Shown piece after piece: positions 35,801 to 42,893 of a stretch of DNA of 64,000 nucleotides. The position numbers and the translations under genes were made by a program. Every line of letters starts with the position of its first letter. The stretch's first letter is position 1. The stretch covers positions 1-64,000 of the forward strand of contig DASPVV010000067.1 in assembly GCA_035622175.1 (NCBI GenBank), written 5' to 3'. This DNA comes from JAFAGX01 sp035622175 (lineage in GTDB: Bacteria; Acidobacteriota; Terriglobia; Terriglobales; Acidobacteriaceae). A model generated the notes under the pieces. It did not search any database and was not told the origin of the DNA. It was given only the letters and a program-made list of their open reading frames with translations.

Positions 35801-36205
35801 AGTGCCGGCCTGCCGAACGGCGCCACCTGCACCGAGGTTCCGCCGTCGCCAGTCCCCAATCTCAGCAATGGTCCGGTGAGTTTCTTGCTGGTCATCAACA
35901 CCACCACCCGCGTGACCACGACCACCGATAAAGGAAAGCGCGGCGGGCCGTTGTATGCAACCTGGTTGCCGCTCTCCGGCTTGGCGCTTTTGAGCATGGG
36001 AATGCGCGGATCCGCAGGCAAGCGGCGTTGGCTGGTGGGGTTTCTCGTCGTCGCCTCGCTGTCGCTGGTCTTTTTCCCGGTTGGCTGTGCCAAGTCGTCG
36101 GTGACGACGACAAGCGGAACCCCGGCGGGGACCTATATCGTGACGGTCAGCGCGACCTCGGGTACAGCCACGCGGAACGTCATCGTGACCCTGGTGGTGC
36201 AGTGA
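32867..36205 (+). CDS. Large secreted SBBP-repeat beta-propeller protein
   Basis: The protein has 1112 residues from a TTG that follows GGAGG by 6 nt. It has a signal/anchor (about 8-35) and an N-terminal DUF7948-like domain (about 62-260: LIFEANQGQTDPRVRFLARG, YPGIDLIYYGNQGRLEYDF). SBBP repeats fill about 275-800; each has YSTYLGG then AVDxxxNAYIxGxTxSxxFP. A DUF11 domain (about 815-925) and an Ig-like segment follow. Near the C-terminus two hydrophobic helices (about 1031-1046 and 1055-1074) end in VGC (C1074), and a last beta segment runs to 1112. It is probably a surface or adhesion protein; its ligand is unknown. An operator-like palindrome lies upstream. Confidence 0.85.
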   Translation: MRTNRCWLGVACLRGQVFAALALLLSLAVFALQFGAKVSPGKQSRTAGLDPGLADRQRFLTSFAHLPLIFEANQGQTDPRVRFLARGSGYALFLTAQSAVLALQDAADRSRHSAPQAAVLSMELVHSNPGADIKGNEKLPGKSNYFLGNDPAQWHANIPQFARVRYADVYPGIDLIYYGNQGRLEYDFEVAPGSDPGLVKFRFGGREPVAIAANGDLEIKLAGGEVRLEAPRVYQRIGEQQRPVQGRFELHGQHEVGIRLGAYDRGHALVIDPVLTYSTYLGGNGNEGCSVILGTGLPLSGCPAVAVDPATNAYIAGSTTSVDFPLGSSPFQSSLRGTANIFVTKFNSFANTLEFSTYLGGNGTDYTAGVGVDSATDVLVGGTTTSTNFPTTTSTYCTSVASEFKSFCTLAFQTSPASAHPHAFVSKLDPTGEVLFYSTYLSGNGTEIASGFAVGESDQNAYIIGTTTSSNIPTATSIFPATLGAYQTKPAVGSTIQFFMSKIVPTLSEASSLAYSTYFGGGNPSSGVALGGGIAVDINNNVYITGGTNFLHVGASNDFPILNAYQGCLDVVASTSTTSCPTSVTATDAFAAEFNPNAVTGSQLLYSTYLGGSGNDIGYGIATDGTNAYVTGSTASADFPITGTGVYQSSYGGGPSDAFLAKLANPITTGSTPGLVTLGYSTFLGGLATDVGLAVAVDNEQGARLAGWTNSPNIPELNNSIQAGYAGGNDAFVARIDTTGTTPTAPGHYFTYLGGTGADYGTGIAVDPLGSSYVAGETNSSNFLQIPTTPQYPPFQSTLLGTTDAFLSKLGPTISLTLTGTSSPPVVGVGNQVTFNYTISNTGDLASNIIFTDTLPPSGASFTSATVSSGSCGSATGTIVSCTIGTLNSGATSTATIILTPTAGITPSLTTLTLGNTASVTVAGCSSCTQSLTTSTLVNDYNIGVSPNYATVPAGVPATYTATLTPTGNIPNNVSITCSAGLPNGATCTEVPPSPVPNLSNGPVSFLLVINTTTRVTTTTDKGKRGGPLYATWLPLSGLALLSMGMRGSAGKRRWLVGFLVVASLSLVFFPVGCAKSSVTTTSGTPAGTYIVTVSATSGTATRNVIVTLVVQ

Positions 36206-36265
36206 AAAGCAAACTGGGAGGCAGTAGGGGGAAGCCCGACGTTCTGATCGCGAAAGCAGTTGCCA

Positions 36266-37675
36266 TCAGGCGTTTGCCGACAATCGGTGATGGCCTTTCT
36301 GCTCCGCAATGCCGTATTGCCGTATCTTGTAAAGCAAAGCCTTGTAACTGATCTTGAGCAACGCCGCCGCTTGCTTGCGGTTCCAGTTGGTTTCCTCGAG
36401 GGCCTTGGCAATGGCCTCAGCTTCGGCCTCATCCTTCGCGCTGCGCGCCAAAGACTTCAATCCTCCGCTCCCGTTGCCGGCATTCGGCGCAGCGGGGACG
36501 AATTGTGCGCCATGGCCGTCGCTTTGAGGCCGGAGTTCCTGGATGGCGAGCTTCTCATCCCCCAAGACCAAATACCGCTTTACGAAATTGCCCAGTTCGC
36601 GCAGATTGCCCGGCCAACCATACGAGAGACATGCTTCCAACATTTCCGGAGAGACGGGCAGCGGCGGGCGCGCATAACGCTCCGAAAGTCTGGCCATGAA
36701 ATGCTTGAGGAGCAGCGGGATCTCTTCCGTGCGCTCGCGCAAGGGCGGCACATGGAGGGTAAATGCGTTGAGACGGTAATAGAGGTCCTCCCGCAGCCGC
36801 TTTGACGCCAGGGCTTCGGGGATGTTGACATTCGTCGCCGCCAGGATGCGCACGTCGGCTTTGATGACCGAGCGGCTGCCTAACCTCGAGAATTGTCCAT
36901 CCTGCAGGATGTGCAGCAGCTTGGCTTGGAGGGAGGTCGGCATCTCCCCGATCTCGTCGAGCAGAATCGTTCCCTTGTTGCAGAGTTCGAACTTGCCCGG
37001 TTTGGCATGATTGGCCCCGGTGAACGCTCCCGCCTCATAGCCAAACAGTTCGCTTTCCAGCAGATCCGCGGGGACGGCCGCGCAGTTTACCTTAAGGAAG
37101 GTGCGATGAGCGCGGGGCGACAGCTTATGAATCAGCCGCGCCATGACTTCCTTCCCCGTGCCGCTTTCGCCCAGCATCAGCACCGGAATATCTACATTGG
37201 CGACCAATGCCGCCTCCGACCGTAGTTTCCGCATCGCCGGGCTGGCGGCTACGAAGAAGACATCGTCGGCAAGCTCCTCCACCTCGCCAGGAGAATTGCG
37301 CTGGTTGGCGCCGAGGCATTGATCGATCACCGTATCGAGCTCGGCTTTCTGAAATGGTTTGGTCAGGTAGTCGTAGGCTCCGAGGCGCATCGCCTGCACC
37401 ACCTTGCGGGTGTCTCCCACGCAGGAGAGCATCACCACTCTCAAGCCGGGTTGCAGTTGGCGCAGTTGCTCGAGCGCCTGCAGACCGTCCAAGCCCGGCA
37501 TCAGCAAATCGAGCAATACCAGGTCGGGACGCAGGCCTTTTTGCACGCGCTCGATGGCTTCTTGGCCGGTACTGGCGGTTTCGACCCTATAGTCGTCCAC
37601 TTCGAGCAAAGTACGAATGTACCGCAGCATCCCCGGTTCATCGTCGACCAACAGAATGTTCGCCGTGTTCTTCAT
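36266..37675 (-). CDS. NtrC-type sigma-54-dependent response regulator
   Basis: The 469-residue protein has a receiver domain (about 5-120; phosphoacceptor D56 in LVLLDLLMPG, Lys in YLTKPF), an AAA+ domain (about 140-370; GESGTGKE Walker A, GAFTGA sigma-54 contact loop, Walker B ILLDEIGEM) and a Fis-type HTH (about 420-455; NWNRKQAAALLKISYKALLYKI). Phosphorylation by the kinase encoded just upstream (4-bp overlap) should permit opening of sigma-54 promoters. Its target genes are not known. Confidence 0.95.
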   Translation of the reverse strand: MKNTANILLVDDEPGMLRYIRTLLEVDDYRVETASTGQEAIERVQKGLRPDLVLLDLLMPGLDGLQALEQLRQLQPGLRVVMLSCVGDTRKVVQAMRLGAYDYLTKPFQKAELDTVIDQCLGANQRNSPGEVEELADDVFFVAASPAMRKLRSEAALVANVDIPVLMLGESGTGKEVMARLIHKLSPRAHRTFLKVNCAAVPADLLESELFGYEAGAFTGANHAKPGKFELCNKGTILLDEIGEMPTSLQAKLLHILQDGQFSRLGSRSVIKADVRILAATNVNIPEALASKRLREDLYYRLNAFTLHVPPLRERTEEIPLLLKHFMARLSERYARPPLPVSPEMLEACLSYGWPGNLRELGNFVKRYLVLGDEKLAIQELRPQSDGHGAQFVPAAPNAGNGSGGLKSLARSAKDEAEAEAIAKALEETNWNRKQAAALLKISYKALLYKIRQYGIAEQKGHHRLSANA

Positions 37676-38607
37676 TCACCCTTTCCCGAGGGAGTCGCTT
37701 GCGGCGGCCAGAGAGGAACGATGAAGGAAAACTTCGACCCGGCTCCGGGTTCACTCTCGACCCAAATCTTGCCGCCCATGTTGCCCACCAGCCGGCGGGC
37801 GATCGCCAGCCCCAGCCCCATGCCGGATTGGCGCTCGGTCGATGGCAGGCGGAAGAAGTCGTCAAACACCTCAATATGATATTCCGCCGGTATTCCCGGT
37901 CCGGTGTCGGACACACTGATCTTCACCGAATTGGGCACGGCGCTGGCCTGGCGCCGGCGTTCGGTGAGGATACCCGGTTGATCCACGGTGCGTCGGTCCC
38001 ACATGTGAGGCTCGGCGTGCAGCCATACCGTGCCGCCGGCGGGAGTGAACTTGGATGCGTTGTCAAGCAGGTTCGAGATCACCCGCTGTACTTTGGCCGT
38101 GTCAAAAGGGAATTCCGTCAGCTTCTGATTGGGCAGAAAATAAAGCGCCAAACCTCGGTCTTGGAAGGCGCGGGACCAGAGGCGGCAAACTTCCGACAGG
38201 CAGGCGTTCAAATCGCCAGTCTCAAACTGCATCTTCATTTCGCCGGTTTCGAGCACGCTATAGCTGAGGAAATCCTGGATGAAGTTCTGCAACCGGCGTC
38301 CACTGGAACTCATATCGCGAAGGACTTCCTTCTGGCGCTCGTTCAGCGTGCCAAGCTTCTCGCTCTCAAGCAGTTCGATGTATCCGTTCAGGATGGCAAG
38401 CGGAGTCTTCAGGTCGTGAGCGGCGGAGGCAAGAGCATTGGTCGTTCGCTGAAGTCGTTCCCGCAGTTGGGAATACTGCTGGGATAACTCGTTGCTGCTT
38501 AAGGCCGGATCGGAAGAGGGGTTCTCGGGATCGGCCTTTGCGGGAGCGGAGCTTGTAGCCGGCGCGGCGTCACCAGAGATGCAGGATTTTTGAACCATGA
38601 GCGCCAT
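37672..38607 (-). CDS. Soluble sensor histidine kinase
   Basis: The 311-residue protein has no transmembrane segment and no PAS, GAF or HAMP domain. After ~35 disordered residues a coiled coil leads into HisKA (phospho-His H64 in ASAAHDLKTPLAILNGY) and a HATPase domain (N box NLLDNASKF, G1 DTGPGIP, G2 GMGLGLAI). Its signal must come through a partner or the short N-terminus. Its stop overlaps the regulator start by ATGA. Confidence 0.93.
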   Translation of the reverse strand: MALMVQKSCISGDAAPATSSAPAKADPENPSSDPALSSNELSQQYSQLRERLQRTTNALASAAHDLKTPLAILNGYIELLESEKLGTLNERQKEVLRDMSSSGRRLQNFIQDFLSYSVLETGEMKMQFETGDLNACLSEVCRLWSRAFQDRGLALYFLPNQKLTEFPFDTAKVQRVISNLLDNASKFTPAGGTVWLHAEPHMWDRRTVDQPGILTERRRQASAVPNSVKISVSDTGPGIPAEYHIEVFDDFFRLPSTERQSGMGLGLAIARRLVGNMGGKIWVESEPGAGSKFSFIVPLWPPQATPSGKGE

Positions 38608-38672
38608 AGTAGAGAAGGCTTTTGTCCCATGCGAGGGGGGGCAACACGCAGGCTATCTTCAGTAATAGCGCG

Positions 38673-38701
38673 ATGTTATGACAGACGTTTCCGTCTGTCA
38701 A
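38673..38701 (-). promoter_or_regulatory. Promoter with perfect palindrome upstream of the kinase-regulator operon
   Basis: On the minus strand TTGACA (38701-38696), 17 nt, TAACAT (38678-38673). TGACAGACG (38679-38687) and CGTCTGTCA (38692-38700) are perfect inverted arms around TTTC and fill the space between the two boxes. The kinase gene starts 66 bp downstream. The GACAG half-site also occurs at 32723-32740. Confidence 0.55.
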
Positions 38702-38956
38702 TCAAAAATGCGCAGCGAAATACCACTCATGGGCAAAAGTGTGCAGTCGAAAGTACTTATTCCCCCCGGCAGCTACGCCCGGATCGAGAGGAAAAAAAGC
38801 ATGAAAACAAGGGCGAGGTCCTGAGTTCCTCGCTTGATGCGCGCCCAAACCTCGAGTTCTCGGCTGGCAACCACAACAACCTACTCCGGGCGCATAGAAA
38901 CTTTGGCCCCCAAGGTGCGGTAAAAGCGCAGAACCATTTGGAGTAGAGGGTGGATT
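38702..38956. other. Remainder of the gap between the kinase and PilZ genes
   Basis: No gene is supported. A weak sigma-54-like sequence, TGGGCAAAAGTGTGCA (38730-38745, GG and GC 10 nt apart), points toward the PilZ gene but departs from consensus at -24. Confidence 0.25.
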
Positions 38957-39340
38957 TTGCTCCGAAGAAGGGTTGCCCCAGAACGGCGGAAATGGCAGCG
39001 TCTACCCTTGGCAATTCCCATCTTTGTCCGTGGCAAGGAGGGAAATGACAAGGAATGGTTGGAGTTTGCTACCGCGTTGAACGTCTCCGCAGGCGGAGCT
39101 CTTATAGCCGTTCGCCGTTCTTTGCCGCTTTCCGCGCAGGTTTTGCTCGAGATTCCCAGTGCTCCTCCGGTGGCGAACTCGGACTTGCCCAGGTTTTCCC
39201 GTAATTTGCAGGGCCGGGTCATGTGGAGGACCCAGGCACAAGCCTACCAATTGGGCGGCGTGAAATTCTCGCGCGCCCTGTTGCAACCTCGCGCGGCGAG
39301 TCAAACCCTTCCGCGAAGGAAAGTCACTTCCCCAAAGTGA
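38957..39340 (+). CDS. PilZ domain protein (c-di-GMP receptor-like)
   Basis: The protein has 127 residues from a TTG start. The PilZ signature is present: an Arg-rich opening (RRKWQRLPLAIPIFVRG, the RxxxR motif) and NVSAGGALI (the [D/N]xSxxG motif about 35 residues later). Such single-domain proteins bind c-di-GMP and act on motility, exopolysaccharide or transcription. It lies between the two sigma-54 activators. Confidence 0.8.
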   Translation: MLRRRVAPERRKWQRLPLAIPIFVRGKEGNDKEWLEFATALNVSAGGALIAVRRSLPLSAQVLLEIPSAPPVANSDLPRFSRNLQGRVMWRTQAQAYQLGGVKFSRALLQPRAASQTLPRRKVTSPK

Positions 39341-39487
39341 AAATCTTTGCCCATCCCAACCCGGTGCATATGGCCACTTTTGCTGCCTAGAATCGCCCTC
39401 ACTCAGGCTCACAATGCCATCGATAAGTTAATGAATCCAAAGTAAATGTAGACTAATCACAGGTTGTCCACCGAGGCGCGAGCGCTT

Positions 39488-39503
39488 TGGCGCTCAGGGT
39501 GCA
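39488..39503 (+). promoter_or_regulatory. Candidate sigma-54 promoter upstream of the orphan activator
   Basis: TGGCGCTCAGGGTGCA: GG and GC are exactly 10 nt apart, as in the -24/-12 consensus TGGCAC-N5-TTGCA. It lies 25 bp before the GTG start of a sigma-54 activator, with the ribosome site GAGGAAA between. Confidence 0.45.
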
Positions 39504-39527
39504 CCTCAGATTCTCGGCGAGGAAACC

Positions 39528-40601
39528 GTGGCGATCGAACCTGTCACTCATTTCAATGGCTTAGTGCAGTCGTTGGGGGAATTTCCCCCCGAGTCTGTGG
39601 TCTTTGGCAGCTCCGACGCCATGCAAACGCTGCGGGCGCGGATGAATAAAGTTGCCAGCGCCAATGTTCCGGTTCTGATTCATGGCGAGAGTGGCACGGG
39701 CAAGGACATCATCGCGCGCATGATTCATGCACTTTCGCCCTGGAAGACGGGACCTTTTGTCAAGGTAAACTGTCCCGCCATCCCCGCCACCCTGCTCGAA
39801 AGTGAACTCTTCGGTTACGAGAAAGGGGCTTTTACCGGTGCCTACGGTGCCAAGCCGGGCCGGGTGGAACTGGCGCATCGAGGGTCGTTGTTTCTCGATG
39901 AGATTTCAGAGCTGGATTTGGCGCTGCAATCGAAGCTTTTGCAACTGCTCCAGGACGGACAGTTCTGTCGTATCGGTGCCCAAGAGGACAAAAAGGTGGA
40001 GGTGCGGGTAGTGTGCGCCACCAACCGCCAGTTGGAAACTGAAATTGAAAATGGAACGTTCCGCCAGGATCTGTTCTATCGCATTAACGTCGTCAGTCTA
40101 CATCTTCCCCCGCTGCGCGAACGGCGGCAAGACATCGGGGCGCTGGTCGGTTATTTTCTCGAGTACTACAACCAGAAGTATAACTGCCGGGCGCGGGCTC
40201 TTTCCTCGGAGGTGATGGGCAGGCTGGAGAAGTATCACTGGCCGGGAAACATCCGCGAGTTAGAGAACCTGATGAAGCGCTACGTGATTCTCGGTGGTGA
40301 GGACGTGATCACGGCCGAACTCGTAGCTCGAAACGGACAAGAGTTCTTCAATCCTGAGATCAACCTGGACGGTCCTATCTCCTTGAAGAAGTTGACTCGC
40401 CAGGCGACCCGCGAGCTGGAGCGGAAGGTCATCCTCAAAGTGCTGCAAGCGCATCACTGGAACCGGAAGCAGGCCGCTCGAGCCCTCAGCATCAGCTATC
40501 GGGCGCTCCTCTATAAGATTCGGGACGCCGGTCTTCCGCCCAATCGTACTTCGCGACGATCGACCGAAGAGGCCACGGGAAGGAGCGTCGCAGCCGGTTG
40601 A
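39528..40601 (+). CDS. Sigma-54 activator without receiver domain (AAA+ and Fis-type HTH)
   Basis: The protein has 357 residues from a GTG with GAGGAAA upstream. It has only ~25 residues before the AAA+ domain, so no sensory domain. GESGTGKD (53-60), GAFTGA (100-105) and SLFLDEISEL are the Walker A, sigma-54 contact and Walker B elements. The Fis HTH HWNRKQAARALSISYRALLYKI is nearly the same as that of the NtrC-type regulator 2 kb away. Its activity is probably set by amount, partner binding or heteromer formation. Confidence 0.93.
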   Translation: MAIEPVTHFNGLVQSLGEFPPESVVFGSSDAMQTLRARMNKVASANVPVLIHGESGTGKDIIARMIHALSPWKTGPFVKVNCPAIPATLLESELFGYEKGAFTGAYGAKPGRVELAHRGSLFLDEISELDLALQSKLLQLLQDGQFCRIGAQEDKKVEVRVVCATNRQLETEIENGTFRQDLFYRINVVSLHLPPLRERRQDIGALVGYFLEYYNQKYNCRARALSSEVMGRLEKYHWPGNIRELENLMKRYVILGGEDVITAELVARNGQEFFNPEINLDGPISLKKLTRQATRELERKVILKVLQAHHWNRKQAARALSISYRALLYKIRDAGLPPNRTSRRSTEEATGRSVAAG

Positions 40602-40607
40602 TGCAGA

Positions 40608-40628
40608 GTCGGGTGAGGCCCGATTTTG
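40608..40628 (+). terminator. Weak hairpin after the orphan activator gene
   Basis: A short stem TCGGG/CCCGA, then TTTTG, just after the stop codon. The stem is only 5 bp. Confidence 0.3.
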
Positions 40629-40749
40629 TCGCGAAGCTGCTTCTCCAAGAATCCCGTTGCCGGCCTTCTCCGTGCCATTGAAAGCGACTCCACCGCTACA
40701 CCCTCTTCGGCCCAGGCGAAAGATTCGATGGTTTCGCTGGTTCGGGGTG

Positions 40750-40779
40750 TTGACCGAACAAGAAACACTCGTGTAAGCT
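40750..40779 (+). promoter_or_regulatory. Possible promoter of the lysC-hom leader
   Basis: TTGACC (40750-40755), 18 nt, TAAGCT (40774-40779). It would place the leader-peptide start about 60 nt into the transcript. The -10 is a poor match. Confidence 0.3.
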
Positions 40780-40846
40780 GACACCAGTTGCTTCCTTGGA
40801 GTTGTTTCAGGTGACCCACTCTGCCCCAAACTGGTTGGCGCAAAGC

Positions 40847-40942
40847 ATGCGCCTCTCGAGTGCGGGAGTTTCGTGTGGCCGGAATCTCCTGTTGATCCCC
40901 ATTACAGGCGCAATCCTGATTCGCATCGGGCCGAGTGGATGA
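40847..40942 (+). CDS. Putative Ile/Leu/Thr-rich leader peptide of the lysC-hom attenuator
   Basis: A 31-codon frame. Residues 14-27 read LLLIPITGAILIRI: five Ile, four Leu and one Thr. Its stop codon (40940-40942) lies inside GGATGATG (40937-40944), which can pair with the left arm of the terminator downstream. Leader peptides rich in the regulating amino acids are classical before Thr/Ile-controlled aspartate kinase-homoserine dehydrogenase operons. No strong ribosome site is seen before the ATG. Confidence 0.5.
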   Translation: MRLSSAGVSCGRNLLLIPITGAILIRIGPSG

Positions 40943-40963
40943 TGCAGCCGAGATCGAGAATGA

Positions 40964-41005
40964 GAAAGGCCATCATCCAGAAGGGGATGATGGCCTTTCG
41001 GTTTT
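40964..41005 (+). terminator. Strong intrinsic terminator/attenuator upstream of lysC
   Basis: GAAAGGCCATCATCC (40964-40978) and GGATGATGGCCTTTC (40985-40999) form a perfect 15-bp stem with a 6-nt loop, followed by GGTTTTT. CATCATCC (40971-40978) can instead pair with GGATGATG (40937-40944), so two exclusive structures exist. Confidence 0.75.
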
Positions 41006-41035
41006 TGGGGACAACGATTCGCATGAGGTCGACAG

Positions 41036-41215
41036 ATGGATGAGCTCAGAGAAAAACTGGAAAAGGTGCTGGCAGAGCATCAGCGGGAGAGCGGTCTTCA
41101 CATGATCGGTGGGTGCGAAAAGCTGATTCAGCGGTTGTTATTCGAGCTGCGGTCCGCACCTGTGGGCCGAGGCACGCCCGAGAACAACTTTCCCGACGCG
41201 AATGGAGGTCATTAG
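41036..41215 (+). CDS. Small protein of unknown function upstream of lysC
   Basis: The 59-residue frame has a GAGG ribosome site 7 nt before the ATG. The first 40 residues form a charged amphipathic helix pair (MDELREKLEKVLAEHQ, then CEKLIQRLLFELRS); the last 18 are polar. It sits between the attenuator and lysC (51-bp gap), so it would be co-regulated. No family is recognised. Confidence 0.5.
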   Translation: MDELREKLEKVLAEHQRESGLHMIGGCEKLIQRLLFELRSAPVGRGTPENNFPDANGGH

Positions 41216-41266
41216 CTCCAGCCGGTACCCGGGAAGCCGCGACCAACCGGGAGCGAGAACCAACCC

Positions 41267-42727
41267 ATGATCGTCATGAAGTTTGGTGGGACTTCGGTCG
41301 AGGATGGCAAGGCCATCGAGCGCGTGGCCGAGATTGTCGGTTCGCGCCTGGAACAGAAGCCGGTGGTGGTCGTCAGCGCCCTGGCGCAGGTGACCGATTC
41401 GCTGGTCACCATGTCTCAGCTGGCGGCTTCTGGCGCGCTGGCCGAGGGCTTGCGCCTGCACCGCCAAATGCGGCAACGGCACTTTGCCGTGCTGGCATCC
41501 TTGTTGAATGGCCGGGGTGAAACTGAGTTGCGTGATCGGTTGCAGACACTGTTTGATTCCCTCGAGGACGTACTGCGCGGAGTTGCGGCCTTGGGCGAAC
41601 TCTCTCCCCGCACGAGCGATAACCTCCTGTCTTTCGGGGAACTGTTTTCGAGCCAGATCGTCAGCATGGCCTTTCGCGCCCGGGGCATGGATGCCGTGCT
41701 CGTCGACTCCCGACTTCTGGTGGTCACCGATGCCACCCACACTCGCGCGGTTCCGCAGCGCGAAGAAACCAACCGGCGGCTGCGTCACTCCTTGAAGCCA
41801 CTGCTCAATACCGGCCGGCTGCCGGTGATGGGAGGCTTCATTGCAGCGACCGCCGACGGAATCCCAACCACTCTCGGCCGGGGCGGTTCGGATTTTTCGG
41901 CAGCCCTCGTGGGGGCTGGCCTGGGTGCGCGCAGGATTGAGATTTGGACCGACGTCGAGGGAATGATGACCGCCGATCCGCGCCTGTGTCCGGATGCCCG
42001 CCGCATCGCCGTCATCGGGTTCGACGAGGCCTCCGAGCTCGCCTATTTTGGCGCCAAAGTCTTACATCCCGCAACTCTGATCCCGGCGGTCGAGAAAAAC
42101 ATCCCGCTGTACATCCTCAATTCGCGGAATCCGGAGTCGAAGGGCACCTGTATACGTGCCCGGGCGCGAGCCAGTAAGACCATCGTGCGTTCGATTGCTG
42201 CCAAACGAGGCGTCAAAGTGATCAATGTTCGCCTGCCGCGGATCGTGGCTGCGCAAGGCTTTTTGCATGCTCTGTTTGAAGCCTTTGACCGCCATGCTTG
42301 CCCGGCGGATTTGGTGTCCACGTCGGAAGTAAGCGTTTCCGTGGCGGTCGAAGCCTCGCGTCATCTTGCCGGCTTGATCGACGACTTAAAGCGTTTGGGC
42401 AATGTGGAGGTCGAAGACAACAAGGCCATTCTCTGCTTGGTTGGGGAGAAACTTCGCGGTCGGATCGGCGTCGCCGCGCGCGTGTTCAGCGTGCTCGCCT
42501 CCGCGGGAATTAACGTGCACATGATTTCGCAAGGGGCCTCGGAGATCAACATCAGCTTCGTGATCGAAGAACAGGATGTTCCGGAAGCGGTCAAGCAACT
42601 GCATGCCTATTTCTTTGCCGAGAGGGCCGGGGACCCGCCATCGGTGGTGAAACAGGTATTCGAGGAGAAAGCGGTGCCGCGGGAAGGCACGAGAAGCTTT
42701 GCGCGAGCGACCGGGCCGGGTTTGTAG
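41267..42727 (+). CDS. lysC: Aspartate kinase
   Basis: It phosphorylates Asp, the first step to Lys, Thr, Met and Ile. The 486 residues begin with IVMKFGGTSVEDG (nucleotide binding); LGRGGSDFSAALVGAGL and IWTDVEGMMTADPR mark the substrate site; FGAKVLHPAT is conserved. Two ACT domains (about 325-460) are expected to bind an end-product inhibitor, ending GINVHMISQGASEINISFVI. The architecture is the long ThrA/LysC-III-like monofunctional form. hom follows on the same strand after 166 bp. Confidence 0.95.
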   Translation: MIVMKFGGTSVEDGKAIERVAEIVGSRLEQKPVVVVSALAQVTDSLVTMSQLAASGALAEGLRLHRQMRQRHFAVLASLLNGRGETELRDRLQTLFDSLEDVLRGVAALGELSPRTSDNLLSFGELFSSQIVSMAFRARGMDAVLVDSRLLVVTDATHTRAVPQREETNRRLRHSLKPLLNTGRLPVMGGFIAATADGIPTTLGRGGSDFSAALVGAGLGARRIEIWTDVEGMMTADPRLCPDARRIAVIGFDEASELAYFGAKVLHPATLIPAVEKNIPLYILNSRNPESKGTCIRARARASKTIVRSIAAKRGVKVINVRLPRIVAAQGFLHALFEAFDRHACPADLVSTSEVSVSVAVEASRHLAGLIDDLKRLGNVEVEDNKAILCLVGEKLRGRIGVAARVFSVLASAGINVHMISQGASEINISFVIEEQDVPEAVKQLHAYFFAERAGDPPSVVKQVFEEKAVPREGTRSFARATGPGL

Positions 42728-42893
42728 GCGCTGAGCTTTTCCGAAAAGGAGACTCGTGGGGTTCGAATCACTGCTTGCCATGGATGGCCAACGGTTCGAT
42801 GACCGGGATGCGATACCCCCATCTCTGACCTCCCGCCCTCGAATCCTCCGGGTCGCGCCCGGCCACCTTCGACACCCGAGGTTCGCCTGATCC

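Noticed and set aside
40836..40850. Sigma-54-like sequence TGGCGCAAAGCATGC upstream of lysC
   Set aside because: It overlaps the leader-peptide start codon, differs from consensus at both boxes, and no reason links lysC to sigma-54.
40602..41035. T-box or lysine riboswitch upstream of lysC
   Set aside because: No T-box AGGGTGG-type antiterminator motif and no lysine riboswitch core were found; the leader-peptide model explains the hairpins better.
42755..42780. GGTTCGAATC, resembling a tRNA T-arm, between lysC and hom
   Set aside because: No matching acceptor, D or anticodon stems can be folded around it.
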